DNA of 64,000 nt from CAZCAC01 sp964496575. GTDB lineage: Bacteria; Planctomycetota; UBA1135; GCA-002686595. The position numbers were made by a program, and so were the translations under genes. The notes under the pieces were generated by a model. It saw nothing but the letters and a program-made list of their open reading frames with translations. It searched no databases and was not told the origin of the DNA. Position 1 is the first letter of the stretch, and each line of letters opens with the position of its first letter. Location of the stretch: the NCBI GenBank assembly GCA_964496575.1, contig CAZCAC010000025.1:1-64000 (forward strand). The letters run 5' to 3'. Below are positions 33,680 through 42,786 of this stretch, in pieces.

Positions 33680-34983
33680 TGAGCGCCCCGCGGCAGGAGC
33701 TCACCTCCGGCACCATCTACCGCACCTGGTGGCCGCTGGCCGCGAGCTGGCTGCTGATGGGAGTCGAGCTACCGCTGCTCGCGGCGGTGACCGCGCGGCT
33801 CCTCGAGCCAGAGCTCAACCTGGCGGCGTTCGGCGGGGTGGTCTTCCCCGTCGCGCTCCTGATCGAGGCGCCGATCATCATGATGCTCGCCGCGTCGACC
33901 GCCCTGTGCGTCGACCGCGCCTCCTTCGCGCGTCTCAAGCGCTTCGCCGTCGGCAGCGGGGTGCTGCTCTCGGTGCTACACGGCCTGATCGCCTTCACCC
34001 CGCTCTTCGATCTCCTGGTGATCGGCGTCCTCGATCCTCCGCCGGAGATCGTCGAGCCCGCTCGCCTCGGCTTCCAGATCATCACCCCGTGGACCGCGGC
34101 GATCTCCGACCGGCGCTTCCACCAGGGGGTCCTGATCAAGTACGGCCACTCGCGGGCGGTGGGGCTCGGCTCGCTGGTACGGCTGTTCTCGACCAGCTCG
34201 GTCCTCGCCACCGGCCTCCTGGTCGGGACCTGGAACGGCTGCGCGGTGGCGGCGGCGGCGCTGACCGTCGGGGTCACCGCGGAGATGATCTTCGCACGCC
34301 GGCTGGCCGCGCCGGTCGTGCGCCGGGACCTGCCGGAGCCGCGACCCGACGCCGAGCCGCTCACCCTGCCGCGGCTCCTCTCCTTCTACGTCCCGCTGGC
34401 GCTGACGCCGCTGATCACCCTGGCCGCGCAGCCGATCAGCAGCGCGGCGATGTCCCGGATGCCCGCGGCCCTCAATTCGCTCGCCGCCTCGCAGGTGGTC
34501 TTCGGCCTGATCTTCATCTGCCGCTCGGTCGGGATCGCCTACACCGAGGTGGTCGTCCGCCACGCCGGCGATCCGGGGGCGGCGCCGGCGCTGTTTCGCT
34601 TCGGCTGGCGCCTCGGCCTCGGCACGGTGCTCCTGCTCCTCCTCGTCGCCACGACTCCCCTTGCGCCCTTCTGGTTCGGGACGATCGCGGCCCTCGAGCC
34701 GGAGCTCGCCGAGCTGGCGCACCTCGGCCTCTGGTTCGGGATCCTGATGCCCGGATTGACCGTCTTTCACAGCCTCTACCAGGGTTTCCTGGTGCACGAG
34801 CACCGCACTCGCGGGGTCACCGAGGCGGTGGCACTCCTGCTCCTAGTCGTCGCCGCGATCCTCTCCGCGGGGATCCTCTGGCAGCGCTGGCCCGGGCTGC
34901 CCGTCGCGCTGCTGGCGTTCAGTGCCGGCTCGCTGGTCCAGGCTCTGTGGCTTCGCCACCGCGCCCGTTCGGTGGAGTTCTGA
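33679..34983 (+). CDS. MATE-like multi-helix membrane transporter
   Basis: A 434-residue integral membrane protein with about 12 helices arranged as two similar halves (repeat starting near residue 235: LPRLLSFYVPLALTPLITLA). The pattern resembles MATE/ANKH-like exporters of the MOP superfamily, but key MATE residues cannot be checked by eye. Substrate unknown. The TGATG overlap with trmL implies coupled translation, though there is no obvious functional link. Confidence 0.7.
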   Translation: MSAPRQELTSGTIYRTWWPLAASWLLMGVELPLLAAVTARLLEPELNLAAFGGVVFPVALLIEAPIIMMLAASTALCVDRASFARLKRFAVGSGVLLSVLHGLIAFTPLFDLLVIGVLDPPPEIVEPARLGFQIITPWTAAISDRRFHQGVLIKYGHSRAVGLGSLVRLFSTSSVLATGLLVGTWNGCAVAAAALTVGVTAEMIFARRLAAPVVRRDLPEPRPDAEPLTLPRLLSFYVPLALTPLITLAAQPISSAAMSRMPAALNSLAASQVVFGLIFICRSVGIAYTEVVVRHAGDPGAAPALFRFGWRLGLGTVLLLLLVATTPLAPFWFGTIAALEPELAELAHLGLWFGILMPGLTVFHSLYQGFLVHEHRTRGVTEAVALLLLVVAAILSAGILWQRWPGLPVALLAFSAGSLVQALWLRHRARSVEF

Positions 34984-35059
34984 GGGATGCGCGAGAAGGA
35001 AGCGAAACTGCCGGCGGCTCCCGCTCTACAATGGCGTCCGCGCTGACGCCGATTCGAAC

Positions 35060-36148
35060 ATGGAACCGTACCACTGCGACCTCTGCCAAGAGACCGTGCC
35101 GAGCGCGGACCTCGCGGCCTCCCTGGCGGTCCAGGTCGGCGACCGCGTGATCTGCCGGGCGTGCGACCAGGCGATGGGCGGAGCGGTGCCTCCGAAGAGC
35201 GCGGACGCGCCGCCAGGCGGCGGCGCCGGCTCGCGTCAGCAGATCGCTCCCAAGACGCACGCCCGGGCCGGAGTGGGTGTCGCCGTCGCGCTGGCTCTCG
35301 CCTCGACCCTCCTGACCCTGGTGGCGGTGGTCTTCCTCCTGATCCGCGGCGAGAAGGCCTCGCGCGACTGGAGCGACCGCTTCGACGAGAACGCCGCGGA
35401 GCTGGCCGACCTGCAGGAGCGTGAGCGGGGGACTCGCGAGCACATGGTCGCCCGCGCGGGCGAGGTCACCGAGGAGGTGCTCCACGACGAGCTGGCGCGC
35501 TTCGACACCCTCCAGCGCCAGGTGGAGGAGCTGCGGCAGGCGATCTTCGTCTCTCCTCCCGCGGAGGCACCCGATTCCGCGGAGGGGACGGCGGGAGCGA
35601 TCGATTCGGGGCTGTTGACGGCGGGGGACGCGATGGAGCGGATCGGAGAGCTGGAGGAGCAGCTCCTCTTTCTCCAGACCCGGCTCTTCGATCTCGCCGA
35701 GGCGCAGGACTCTTCCCCGGCCCCCTCCGGCGGCGCGCCGCCCGCCGCGCTCCCTGCCGGCGACATCGGTGCGCTGGTGGAGCGGCTGGACCACGACGAT
35801 CCGATCGAGCGGGTGACCGCCCTATTCCGGCTGGCCACCGTCGACGATCCGGGAATCGTGCGCCACGTGATCGAGCGCCTCGAGGACCGCGACCGCTACA
35901 TCCGCGCCCTGGCCGCCCGCACGCTGGAGAGACTGGAGGCGCGCTCGGCGGTGCCCTCGTTGATCACCGCGCTCGAGGACCCCGAGTCGACGGTGCGCGA
36001 GTGCGCGGTCAGTGCCTTGCGTACGATCACCGGCGAGCTGTTTCTCTTCGACCCGCTGGGGACGCGGGAGGAGCGCCTGCGGGTGGTGGTGCTCTGGCGG
36101 AAGTGGTGGAAGGAGAACTGGAAGGGGTTTCTCTACGAGGAGGATTAG
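35060..36148 (+). CDS. Membrane protein with zinc-ribbon-like N-terminus, coiled coil and HEAT repeats
   Basis: A 362-residue protein. Residues 1-40 have two Cys pairs (C6/C9 and C32/C35) as in a small zinc ribbon. A transmembrane helix lies at about 72-94, followed by a charged coiled coil (about 100-215, including a FDTLQRQVEELRQ heptad stretch). The C-terminal ~110 residues are HEAT repeats (DRDRYIRALAARTLERLEA, DPESTVRECAVSALRTITG) ending in VVLWRKWWKENW. The C-terminal W-x-x-W-W is shared with two other HEAT proteins here. The ribbon is predicted cytoplasmic and the HEAT part extracytoplasmic. Role unknown, probably scaffolding. Confidence 0.75.
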   Translation: MEPYHCDLCQETVPSADLAASLAVQVGDRVICRACDQAMGGAVPPKSADAPPGGGAGSRQQIAPKTHARAGVGVAVALALASTLLTLVAVVFLLIRGEKASRDWSDRFDENAAELADLQERERGTREHMVARAGEVTEEVLHDELARFDTLQRQVEELRQAIFVSPPAEAPDSAEGTAGAIDSGLLTAGDAMERIGELEEQLLFLQTRLFDLAEAQDSSPAPSGGAPPAALPAGDIGALVERLDHDDPIERVTALFRLATVDDPGIVRHVIERLEDRDRYIRALAARTLERLEARSAVPSLITALEDPESTVRECAVSALRTITGELFLFDPLGTREERLRVVVLWRKWWKENWKGFLYEED

Positions 36149-36213
36149 GCCCTTCGGGGATTGGGTGCGGCGAGCCCCGGAGGCGACCCCACCACGCCGG
36201 CCCCCAATCTCCC

Positions 36214-38022
36214 CTACAAGATCTGCACGTACTGCCCCCCCGAGTCCCCGGCCAACCAGCGCAACAGCTGCGACTCCCGCCCGATCGCGATGCCGTGGAT
36301 CTTCACCTTGCGCAGCCGCGTCAGCTCCCCGATCCTCCTCCGAATCTCCCCCGGCTCCTGCACCGCCCCCGCCGTCGGGTCGCCGTCGGTGAGCAGGTAG
36401 ATCGCCTCGACGCTGCGATCCTCCAGCGCGCGGCGCAGCGCGTCGTAGATCGCCGTCGCGCCCGCGGAGGTCCAGCTCCCGATCACCTCGGTGGCCTCCA
36501 CACGCGTTCGGTCGCCCAGCTGGACCAGCTTCGGCCGGAAGCTCGAGACGTCGCTGGAGAAGACGATGATGTTGAAGAACACGCCGTCGAGCAGCTGACG
36601 CAGCGCGCGGTTGAGCTCCTCCTTGGCCACCGACAGCCGGGTCCGTGTCTTCTCTGTCGCGCGGGAGAAGCGGCCCCCGGCCGGATCGGCCATCGACCCG
36701 GAAGTGTCGAGCACGAAGCACACGCGCTCGCTCTCGATCGCCAGGCCGTAGAACGTGGCGGTGCGGAACTCACCCGCGGCGTTGCGTCGCTTCTGCCGCT
36801 CTTGCTCCAGGGCGATCGCTTCCTCCCCGGTGGGCAGCTGGAAAGTGGCCGCTTCCGCGTCGAACCAGCTCCTCCAGCGCTGCGCCGAGCTGCCGTGATC
36901 GAGACCGGTCAGGAGCCGCAGGGTGCGGGCGATCTCCGCCGCGAGCAGTCCCTTCGAGCGTGAGAGACCGCTGATCAGCGGCGGGATCGAACGGTGCTGT
37001 CGCCGGGCACCGATCCGCTCGAGTGCGATCCGCTGCACCTGCCGATCGGGGTCGAGCATCATCCGGTGCAGGAGCGTCAGGGCGTCGTGCGTGGGCAATC
37101 GACCGAGCGCGTGCGCCGCGCCGCGCCGCACCTCGGGCGCCTGACTGAGGGTGAAGCCGTACAGCTCCTCGATCCAGCGCGGATCCCCCTCGCGCTGCTC
37201 GGCCAGGACCAGGATCGCGTCGACGACGAACTCCGGGCTGCCCTTCCGGGCCACCGCGCGCAGGCGCTCCATCGTCGCGCCCTCCTGCTGGCGGCCGAGG
37301 ATCTCCAGGGCGCGCAGGCGCACCGCGTCCGACGCGTCCTCCAGTCGCTGTTCGATCGCCGCTTCCACGACCCGGCCCTCGCGCCCGTCGAGCACGTCGA
37401 GCAGGAGGAGCTTGTGCTTCTCCCCGGTCTCCGGCTCGCGCAGCTTGCGGACCAGGTAGAGCTCGGCGGGCCTCGAGGTGAAGCAGCGCAGCGCCCCCAG
37501 GATCACGTTCCGGTCGCTCCCGAGGAGGCTCCCGTTCTCGAAGACCAGCTCGCAGGAAGGGCGGTCTCCCCTGGCGATCAGCTCCGGCAGCAGCGGCATC
37601 AGGGCGGTCTCGCGGCACTCCCTCGTCGCGTGGTCGCGGAGGATGCGCAGGAGGCGGTTCTCGTAGCGTCGCCAGAAGTAGGTCAGCGCCCGGGTGGCGG
37701 CGATCTGGTGCGAGGCCTCCTGCGCCTGGAAGGCGCGCCGGGAGAGCCAGTCGACGACCTGCACCTCCGCGGCCGAGCGCCGGAACAGCGCGGTCGCGCC
37801 GTACGCCGCCTCCGTGGAGCTCCGGTCGGAGACCTCGTCCAGCGCGAGCTTCAGCGTCTCGAACGCCGCGAAGCTCGCCGGCTCGGCGATCGCGTAGAAC
37901 ACCTTGGAGGGGGTCGAGTCCCCCAGGGCGCGGACGCGCAGCAGATTGTCGTCGCCGCCCTCCTGCCCCGGGGGGACGAGAAGCGACAGCGCGACGAGGC
38001 AGAGGTTCGGGAGGACGGGCAC
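36214..38022 (-). CDS. Exported HEAT-repeat protein with C-terminal von Willebrand factor A domain
   Basis: A 602-residue protein with a short signal peptide (1-18). Residues about 50-385 are HEAT repeats (for example APEVRRGAAHALGRLPTHDA), closed by GSSAQRWRSWFDAEA. Residues about 430-602 are a VWA domain with an intact MIDAS: DTSGSM at 439-444, then the downstream SAGATAIYDALRRAL and LLTDGDPTAG. VWA MIDAS domains bind divalent metal and protein ligands. A surface adhesion or assembly-factor role is plausible. It converges with the preceding HEAT gene. Confidence 0.85.
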   Translation of the reverse strand: MPVLPNLCLVALSLLVPPGQEGGDDNLLRVRALGDSTPSKVFYAIAEPASFAAFETLKLALDEVSDRSSTEAAYGATALFRRSAAEVQVVDWLSRRAFQAQEASHQIAATRALTYFWRRYENRLLRILRDHATRECRETALMPLLPELIARGDRPSCELVFENGSLLGSDRNVILGALRCFTSRPAELYLVRKLREPETGEKHKLLLLDVLDGREGRVVEAAIEQRLEDASDAVRLRALEILGRQQEGATMERLRAVARKGSPEFVVDAILVLAEQREGDPRWIEELYGFTLSQAPEVRRGAAHALGRLPTHDALTLLHRMMLDPDRQVQRIALERIGARRQHRSIPPLISGLSRSKGLLAAEIARTLRLLTGLDHGSSAQRWRSWFDAEAATFQLPTGEEAIALEQERQKRRNAAGEFRTATFYGLAIESERVCFVLDTSGSMADPAGGRFSRATEKTRTRLSVAKEELNRALRQLLDGVFFNIIVFSSDVSSFRPKLVQLGDRTRVEATEVIGSWTSAGATAIYDALRRALEDRSVEAIYLLTDGDPTAGAVQEPGEIRRRIGELTRLRKVKIHGIAIGRESQLLRWLAGDSGGQYVQIL

Positions 38023-38143
38023 GTCTGGATCGTAGCGTTCGCTCGGCCGGAGCGCGCGAGGTTCCCCGCGCTCCGCGAAGCCCTAGCGGAATGGGGCCGG
38101 GCGGATACCGTCCACGACGGGATTCCGTCTCGCCGGCGTCGGC

Positions 38144-39760
38144 TCAGGGCAACCCGAGCTCGTCCCAGCCCTCGTACGCCTCCGCGAGCGAATCGGTCCC
38201 GCGCCAGACCCCGAGGTAGCCGGGAGGGAGGTGTTCCCCGTCGCCGCGGATCTCGATCAGGAGGGGGGTGCTGCACTCGTAGAGGGCGCGCTCGTCCTCC
38301 GTCTCCCCGACGGCTCGCCTCATCCGGTTGCCGACGATCTGGCGGGCACCTCGCTCCCCGGCCCGGCCGTCGATGAAGACCGCGTCGTAGTAGGTGGGCT
38401 TGCGCGGGGCGAAGAACGCCCGCGGCACCCGCTTGTCGTGCCCGGCGCTGCGGAACTCGGTGACGGGCAGACCCGCGACTTCCCGATCGATCAGTCCGTT
38501 GCGGTCGTGGATGGTCAAACCCGAGTAGTAGCCGATCGCGCCGATCGCGCCGAAGGTCAGGCTGTCCCCCGGGCTGGCGATCTCGCCCAGGGCGCGCCCG
38601 GTCCGGAGGAACTGCTGCTGGTTCTGCTCACTCAGGTCGAAGCGCTTCAGCTCGGTGGTGAACCCCGACTTGAAGGCGCGGAAGTCGCACGCCACTCGTA
38701 CCCCATGGGGGACCAGGTGGTAGTCGAACGCGGGAAGGAGGGAGAGGGCTGCCGCCGCCACGCCGAGCCCCGCGGCGACCGGGCGAGGCATCGTGTGGAG
38801 CGCCCCCGCCAGCAGGAGGGCGAGGAACGGCGTGAAGGGCGCGAGGAATCGGAAGAAGGCCATCCAGTCCCCGCCCACGACCACGCACCAGAGGAGTCCA
38901 GCGAAGAGGACCACCAGCGCCGAGAGACCGACCCGCTGGCGCCCGCCGCGCAGGCCGAGGGGGGTGAGCAGGACGATCAGCGCCGGCGAGAGCAGGACCA
39001 GGAAGTAGCTGGTCACGCACTTCGCGCCGCGCAGCAGGACCTCGCCGGTCACCGCGCTCTTCGCCCGCACCGTGTTGGGCAGGAGCTCGTGGAAGTAGAG
39101 GTAGCGCACGAGGAGCAGGAGCCCCAGCGCCACCACGATCGGCAAGAGGTACCCCTTGAGGCGCCTCACTCGCGCGCCCCGATCGGGAATGGCGAGCCAG
39201 GTGGCGACGAGGAGGCCCAGGGCCCAGAGGAAGCCCTCCGGTCGCAGCGCGGTCAGCGTCACCGCGAAGAGGGCCGCGCGCCGGGGACGGAAGCCCTCGG
39301 GGCGGACCAGCTCGGTCCAGGTGAGGAAGAGCGCCAGGGTGAAGGCGGCGGTCTCCAGCCCGCTGGTGGTCCAGACCGCGAAGGGGGGAAAGGTGGCCAG
39401 GAACAGCACCCCGCCGAAGGTGGCCAGCGGCGAGAGGCCCAGGACCCGCGCCGCGAAGCGGTGGAACACGAGGATGAGCGCGACGCTGCAGAGCACCCCG
39501 AGGCCGACCGACGAGCTTTCCGGCGGGATCCCGAGGACGTCCGCCGCGGCGAGCAGCGCCACCCAGAGGGGATTGCTGAACCCCTCGACCGGGTCGCCGC
39601 CCAGGTTGTAGCGCAGACCGAGGCCCTCCGCCCAGTTGTGCGCGTAGCGGAAGGAGATGTACGCGTCGTCGATCAGGTGGTGGAAGCGGTGGACCAGCCA
39701 CCCGAACGGCAGCAGGACCACGATCCACGCGTACGACAGCCATTTCGCGCGATCACTCAT
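38144..39760 (-). CDS. GT-C-family membrane glycosyltransferase
   Basis: A 538-residue protein with about 10-11 transmembrane helices. It has the classical GT-C signature in the first loop: LIDDAYISFRYAHNWAEG (D31, D32), then YNLGGDPVEGFSNPLW, as in the polyprenyl-phosphate-sugar-dependent family that includes mycobacterial arabinosyltransferase-like proteins. The soluble C-terminus of ~150 residues is extracytoplasmic. It would transfer a sugar to an envelope glycan or protein. It resembles the protein at 27629-29209 in layout. Confidence 0.82.
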   Translation of the reverse strand: MSDRAKWLSYAWIVVLLPFGWLVHRFHHLIDDAYISFRYAHNWAEGLGLRYNLGGDPVEGFSNPLWVALLAAADVLGIPPESSSVGLGVLCSVALILVFHRFAARVLGLSPLATFGGVLFLATFPPFAVWTTSGLETAAFTLALFLTWTELVRPEGFRPRRAALFAVTLTALRPEGFLWALGLLVATWLAIPDRGARVRRLKGYLLPIVVALGLLLLVRYLYFHELLPNTVRAKSAVTGEVLLRGAKCVTSYFLVLLSPALIVLLTPLGLRGGRQRVGLSALVVLFAGLLWCVVVGGDWMAFFRFLAPFTPFLALLLAGALHTMPRPVAAGLGVAAAALSLLPAFDYHLVPHGVRVACDFRAFKSGFTTELKRFDLSEQNQQQFLRTGRALGEIASPGDSLTFGAIGAIGYYSGLTIHDRNGLIDREVAGLPVTEFRSAGHDKRVPRAFFAPRKPTYYDAVFIDGRAGERGARQIVGNRMRRAVGETEDERALYECSTPLLIEIRGDGEHLPPGYLGVWRGTDSLAEAYEGWDELGLP

Positions 39761-39818
39761 CCGCGCGAGGGTACCGGCGCCCGGGAGGGGCCGCTACACT
39801 CCGCCGCCCACAAAGCCC

Positions 39819-41255
39819 ATGCCGCCCTCCGATCCGACCCCTTCCCCCGCCCGCAAGCCGCGCCGCGGCGACCTGCTCGAGGCCTCGATCGGCTCCTACG
39901 ATCGCCGGGGCTTCTCGCTGGGGCGGAGCGGGGAGTACCAGGTGCGAATGCGCGGCGCCGTGCCCGGCGATCGCTGGCGGATCGACGTCGGCAAGCGGCG
40001 GCGGAACCGCATCGAGGCGCGCGGCGTCCTGCTGCTCGAGCCGGGGCCCCATCGGGTCCCCGCGCGTTGCGCGCACAGCGAGCATTGCGGTGGGTGCTCC
40101 TTCCAGGAGTGCGACTACGAGGAGCAGCTGCGGCAGAAGCGAGCTCTGGTGCGAGAGGCGCTCGGCGCGGTGGACGTCGACCCGGTGCTCGGCTGCGAGC
40201 AGCCGTGGGCCTACCGCAACAAGATGGAGTACACGTTCGGCAACCGGCGCTGGATCGAGCCCGGCGAGCCCGAGGGGGTCTCGACCGACTTCGCCCTCGG
40301 GCTCCACGCGCCCGGCCGTTTCGACAAGGTACTCGACCTCTCCGAGTGCCGGATCGTCTTCGAGGAGGGCGAGCGGATCCTCGGCCAGGTGCGCGAGCTG
40401 GTGCGCGAGCACGGCCTCGAACCGTGGGACGTACGCGAGCATCGCGGGTTCCTCCGGCACCTGGTCCTGCGCGCGGGAGTGCAGCGCGGCGAGGTGATGG
40501 TCAACGTGGTCACGTCCTCCGAGTCGCGCGAGCTCTTCGACCCCTTCGCCGAAGCGCTGCTCGCGCGGAACGGCGCGATCACCACCCTGGTGCAGACGAT
40601 CCATTCCGGCCCCGCGTCGGTCTCCTACGGGGAGGCGGAACGGGTCGTGTTCGGTCCCGGCTGGATCACCGAGGAGCTCGGCGGCTGCAGCTTCCGCATC
40701 TCCGCGCGCTCCTTCTTCCAGGTGAACACCCTCCAGGCGGAGCGGCTCTTCGAGATCGTCGTCGAGGAGGCGGCACCCCGCGGCGAGGAGAGCGAGACGG
40801 TCCTCTACGACCTCTACTCCGGCGCCGGCACGATCGCGCTCCTCTGCGCGCCGCGCGTCCGCGAGGTGCTCGCCTTCGAGCAGGTGCCCGAGGCGGTGGA
40901 GGACGCCCGGCGCAACGCGGAACGTAACGGCATCCAGGGGATCCGCTTCCTGGAGGGGGACGTGCTCCACCTCCTCGATCGGGCGATCGAGGAGGGTTCG
41001 GCGCTGCCGCGTCCCGACGTCTGCGTCGTCGACCCGCCCCGGGCCGGCCTGCATCCGAAGGTCCCGGGAAAGCTGCTCGCCCTCTCGCCGCGCCGAATCG
41101 TCTACGTCTCCTGCAACGTCACCGCCGCGGCGGGCGACCTGCAGGTGCTGGGCGAGGGGGGGTATCGCGTCGAGCGGGCGCGCCCCGTGGACATCTTTCC
41201 GCACACCCCGCACGTCGAGTGCGTGCTGACCCTGGTGCGGGGCGATACAGTCTAG
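39819..41255 (+). CDS. rlmD: 23S rRNA (uracil-C5)-methyltransferase, RlmD/RlmC type
   Basis: A 478-residue RumA-type enzyme. A TRAM/OB domain (about 15-70) comes first, then [4Fe-4S] cysteines C84, C90, C93 and C177 (CAHSEHCGGC and LSEC), as in E. coli RlmD. The methyltransferase domain has LYDLYSGAGTIAL (SAM motif I), DPPRAGLH and the nucleophile C432 in YVSCNVTAAAGDL. It methylates C5 of a specific uridine in 23S rRNA. RlmD, RlmC and RlmCD cannot be told apart from sequence alone. It is followed 3 bp later by algH. Confidence 0.88.
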   Translation: MPPSDPTPSPARKPRRGDLLEASIGSYDRRGFSLGRSGEYQVRMRGAVPGDRWRIDVGKRRRNRIEARGVLLLEPGPHRVPARCAHSEHCGGCSFQECDYEEQLRQKRALVREALGAVDVDPVLGCEQPWAYRNKMEYTFGNRRWIEPGEPEGVSTDFALGLHAPGRFDKVLDLSECRIVFEEGERILGQVRELVREHGLEPWDVREHRGFLRHLVLRAGVQRGEVMVNVVTSSESRELFDPFAEALLARNGAITTLVQTIHSGPASVSYGEAERVVFGPGWITEELGGCSFRISARSFFQVNTLQAERLFEIVVEEAAPRGEESETVLYDLYSGAGTIALLCAPRVREVLAFEQVPEAVEDARRNAERNGIQGIRFLEGDVLHLLDRAIEEGSALPRPDVCVVDPPRAGLHPKVPGKLLALSPRRIVYVSCNVTAAAGDLQVLGEGGYRVERARPVDIFPHTPHVECVLTLVRGDTV

Positions 41256-41258
41256 GCG

Positions 41259-41834
41259 ATGAGCGAGACGCTGAGAGTCGCCGGCGGGACGCTGCTCGCC
41301 TCCGCCCCGAGCCTGCGGGACCCGAACTTCATGCACACCGTCTCGGTGATCTGCGAGCACAGCGAGGCGGGCGCCTACGGGCTGGTGATCAACAAGCAGT
41401 CCACGCTGACCGTCGATCGGCTCTTGATCGACCACCCGCTCTTCCGCGAGCTGCCGATCCCGGTGTGGTGGGGGGGGCCGGTGGGGACCAACGCCCTGCA
41501 GATCCTCCACCGTGTTCCGGGCGACCTGCCCGGCGGGCACGAGATCGGCGGGGGGCTCTTCATCGGCGGCGACCTCGACGACTTCGCCGGCTACGTCGAG
41601 CGGACTCCTCCGGCGGAGCTCACCTATCGCGCCCGCTTCCTGCTGGGCTACGCGGGGTGGGGTGAGGGGCAGCTGGAGATGGAGCTGCGCACCGGGTCCT
41701 GGGTGCCGCTGGCGCTGAACACCGACCTCGCCTTCCGCGACGATCAGGAAGCGACCTGGCAGGAGGCGGTGCGCAGCCTCGGCACCGATGGGGGTGAGCT
41801 GGCGGATCTACCGCCGGATATTCGCTGGAACTAG
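41259..41834 (+). CDS. algH: YqgE/AlgH-family (UPF0301) protein
   Basis: A 191-residue protein with the full UPF0301 pattern: GTLLASAPSLRDPNFMHTV, HSEAGAYGLVINKQ, VWWGGPVGTNALQILH and YAGWGEGQLEMELRTGSW. The family is widely conserved and of uncertain molecular function (linked to alginate regulation in Pseudomonas). Co-directional with the rRNA methyltransferase. Confidence 0.93.
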   Translation: MSETLRVAGGTLLASAPSLRDPNFMHTVSVICEHSEAGAYGLVINKQSTLTVDRLLIDHPLFRELPIPVWWGGPVGTNALQILHRVPGDLPGGHEIGGGLFIGGDLDDFAGYVERTPPAELTYRARFLLGYAGWGEGQLEMELRTGSWVPLALNTDLAFRDDQEATWQEAVRSLGTDGGELADLPPDIRWN

Positions 41835-41876
41835 GATGGGTTCTGGCCGGTCGTCGCACCTCCGCCCGATACCGAC

Positions 41877-42563
41877 CTACGCGACCGGCTCGCGGTTGCC
41901 GTTGCTCTTGCTCTTGACCCGTGCCTCACCCGGCAGAACCTCACGGTAGGTCTCGGCACGCGGGATGAGGTCGTCGAACTCCTCGGGCGCGGTGCTCTTC
42001 GGGTGGGCGCCGGCGAGCTCGAGCACCCGCTGCACCAGGCGGATCCGCTCCTGCATCGGGAGGGACTGCACCGGGATGTAGGGCACGTCGAACATCTCCA
42101 GCATGATCTTCACCATGCCGTCGATGCGCAGCACCTCCTCCCACTCGACCCCGGCGCGGACGCCGTCCTCGGCGAGCAGCGCCTGGTGCGGGCGGAGGAA
42201 GAAGACGAGCCCCTTCCGGACCCGACCCATGTAGGTCTGCAGGCGCGAATCGCGGGCCACCCCGGCCATGATCGTCGAGTGCTGGGCGGCGTAGGCCAGG
42301 TTGCAGAAGGCGCGATCGGAGACGAAGCTCCCCTGCTGGGCCTCCTCGGCCTCGATCTGCCGCTGGAACACCTCCGCCTGGTAGCGGTCGACCAGCGCGA
42401 CGTCGGTGCGCAGCGAGTCGAGCTGCGCCTCCATCTCCGCCAGCACCCCGCGAGCCACCTCGGAGATCATCGGCATGCCGTAGGTGTCGCGGATCCAGCG
42501 CGCCAGGGTGGTCTTGCCGGTGGAGTGGGCGCCGACGAGGTAGACGTGAAGCGGGTTCTTCAT
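41877..42563 (-). CDS. AAA_28-family P-loop ATPase/kinase-like protein
   Basis: A 228-residue protein. The Walker A motif GAHSTGKTT is at 11-19 and RAFCNLAYAAQHS follows a SDR element at about 82-84, as in AAA_28 proteins related to the kinase part of NadR (ribosylnicotinamide kinase). It could phosphorylate a nucleoside-type substrate. The NadR HTH and NMN adenylyltransferase parts are absent. The basic C-terminus (RVKSKSNGNREPVA) is unconserved. Confidence 0.75.
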   Translation of the reverse strand: MKNPLHVYLVGAHSTGKTTLARWIRDTYGMPMISEVARGVLAEMEAQLDSLRTDVALVDRYQAEVFQRQIEAEEAQQGSFVSDRAFCNLAYAAQHSTIMAGVARDSRLQTYMGRVRKGLVFFLRPHQALLAEDGVRAGVEWEEVLRIDGMVKIMLEMFDVPYIPVQSLPMQERIRLVQRVLELAGAHPKSTAPEEFDDLIPRAETYREVLPGEARVKSKSNGNREPVA

Positions 42564-42786
42564 GGCGGGGAGCGTGGTGGGCCGGGGGCAGAATCGCCGC
42601 CCGACACTCTAACTGATGTGTATGTAGATTTCATCACCCCCCAGGTATTGTGGTCCGAGCCCCGGCGCGGTTTCCCGGGAACGGGGCGAAAGGAACGCCC
42701 TCCGGCGACGCAGGAGGGGCGGCGATCCTTGACCCGCGGGGAGAAGAGGCGAGGATCCGCGGAGGCGGACGGACCGGAGCGAACAG

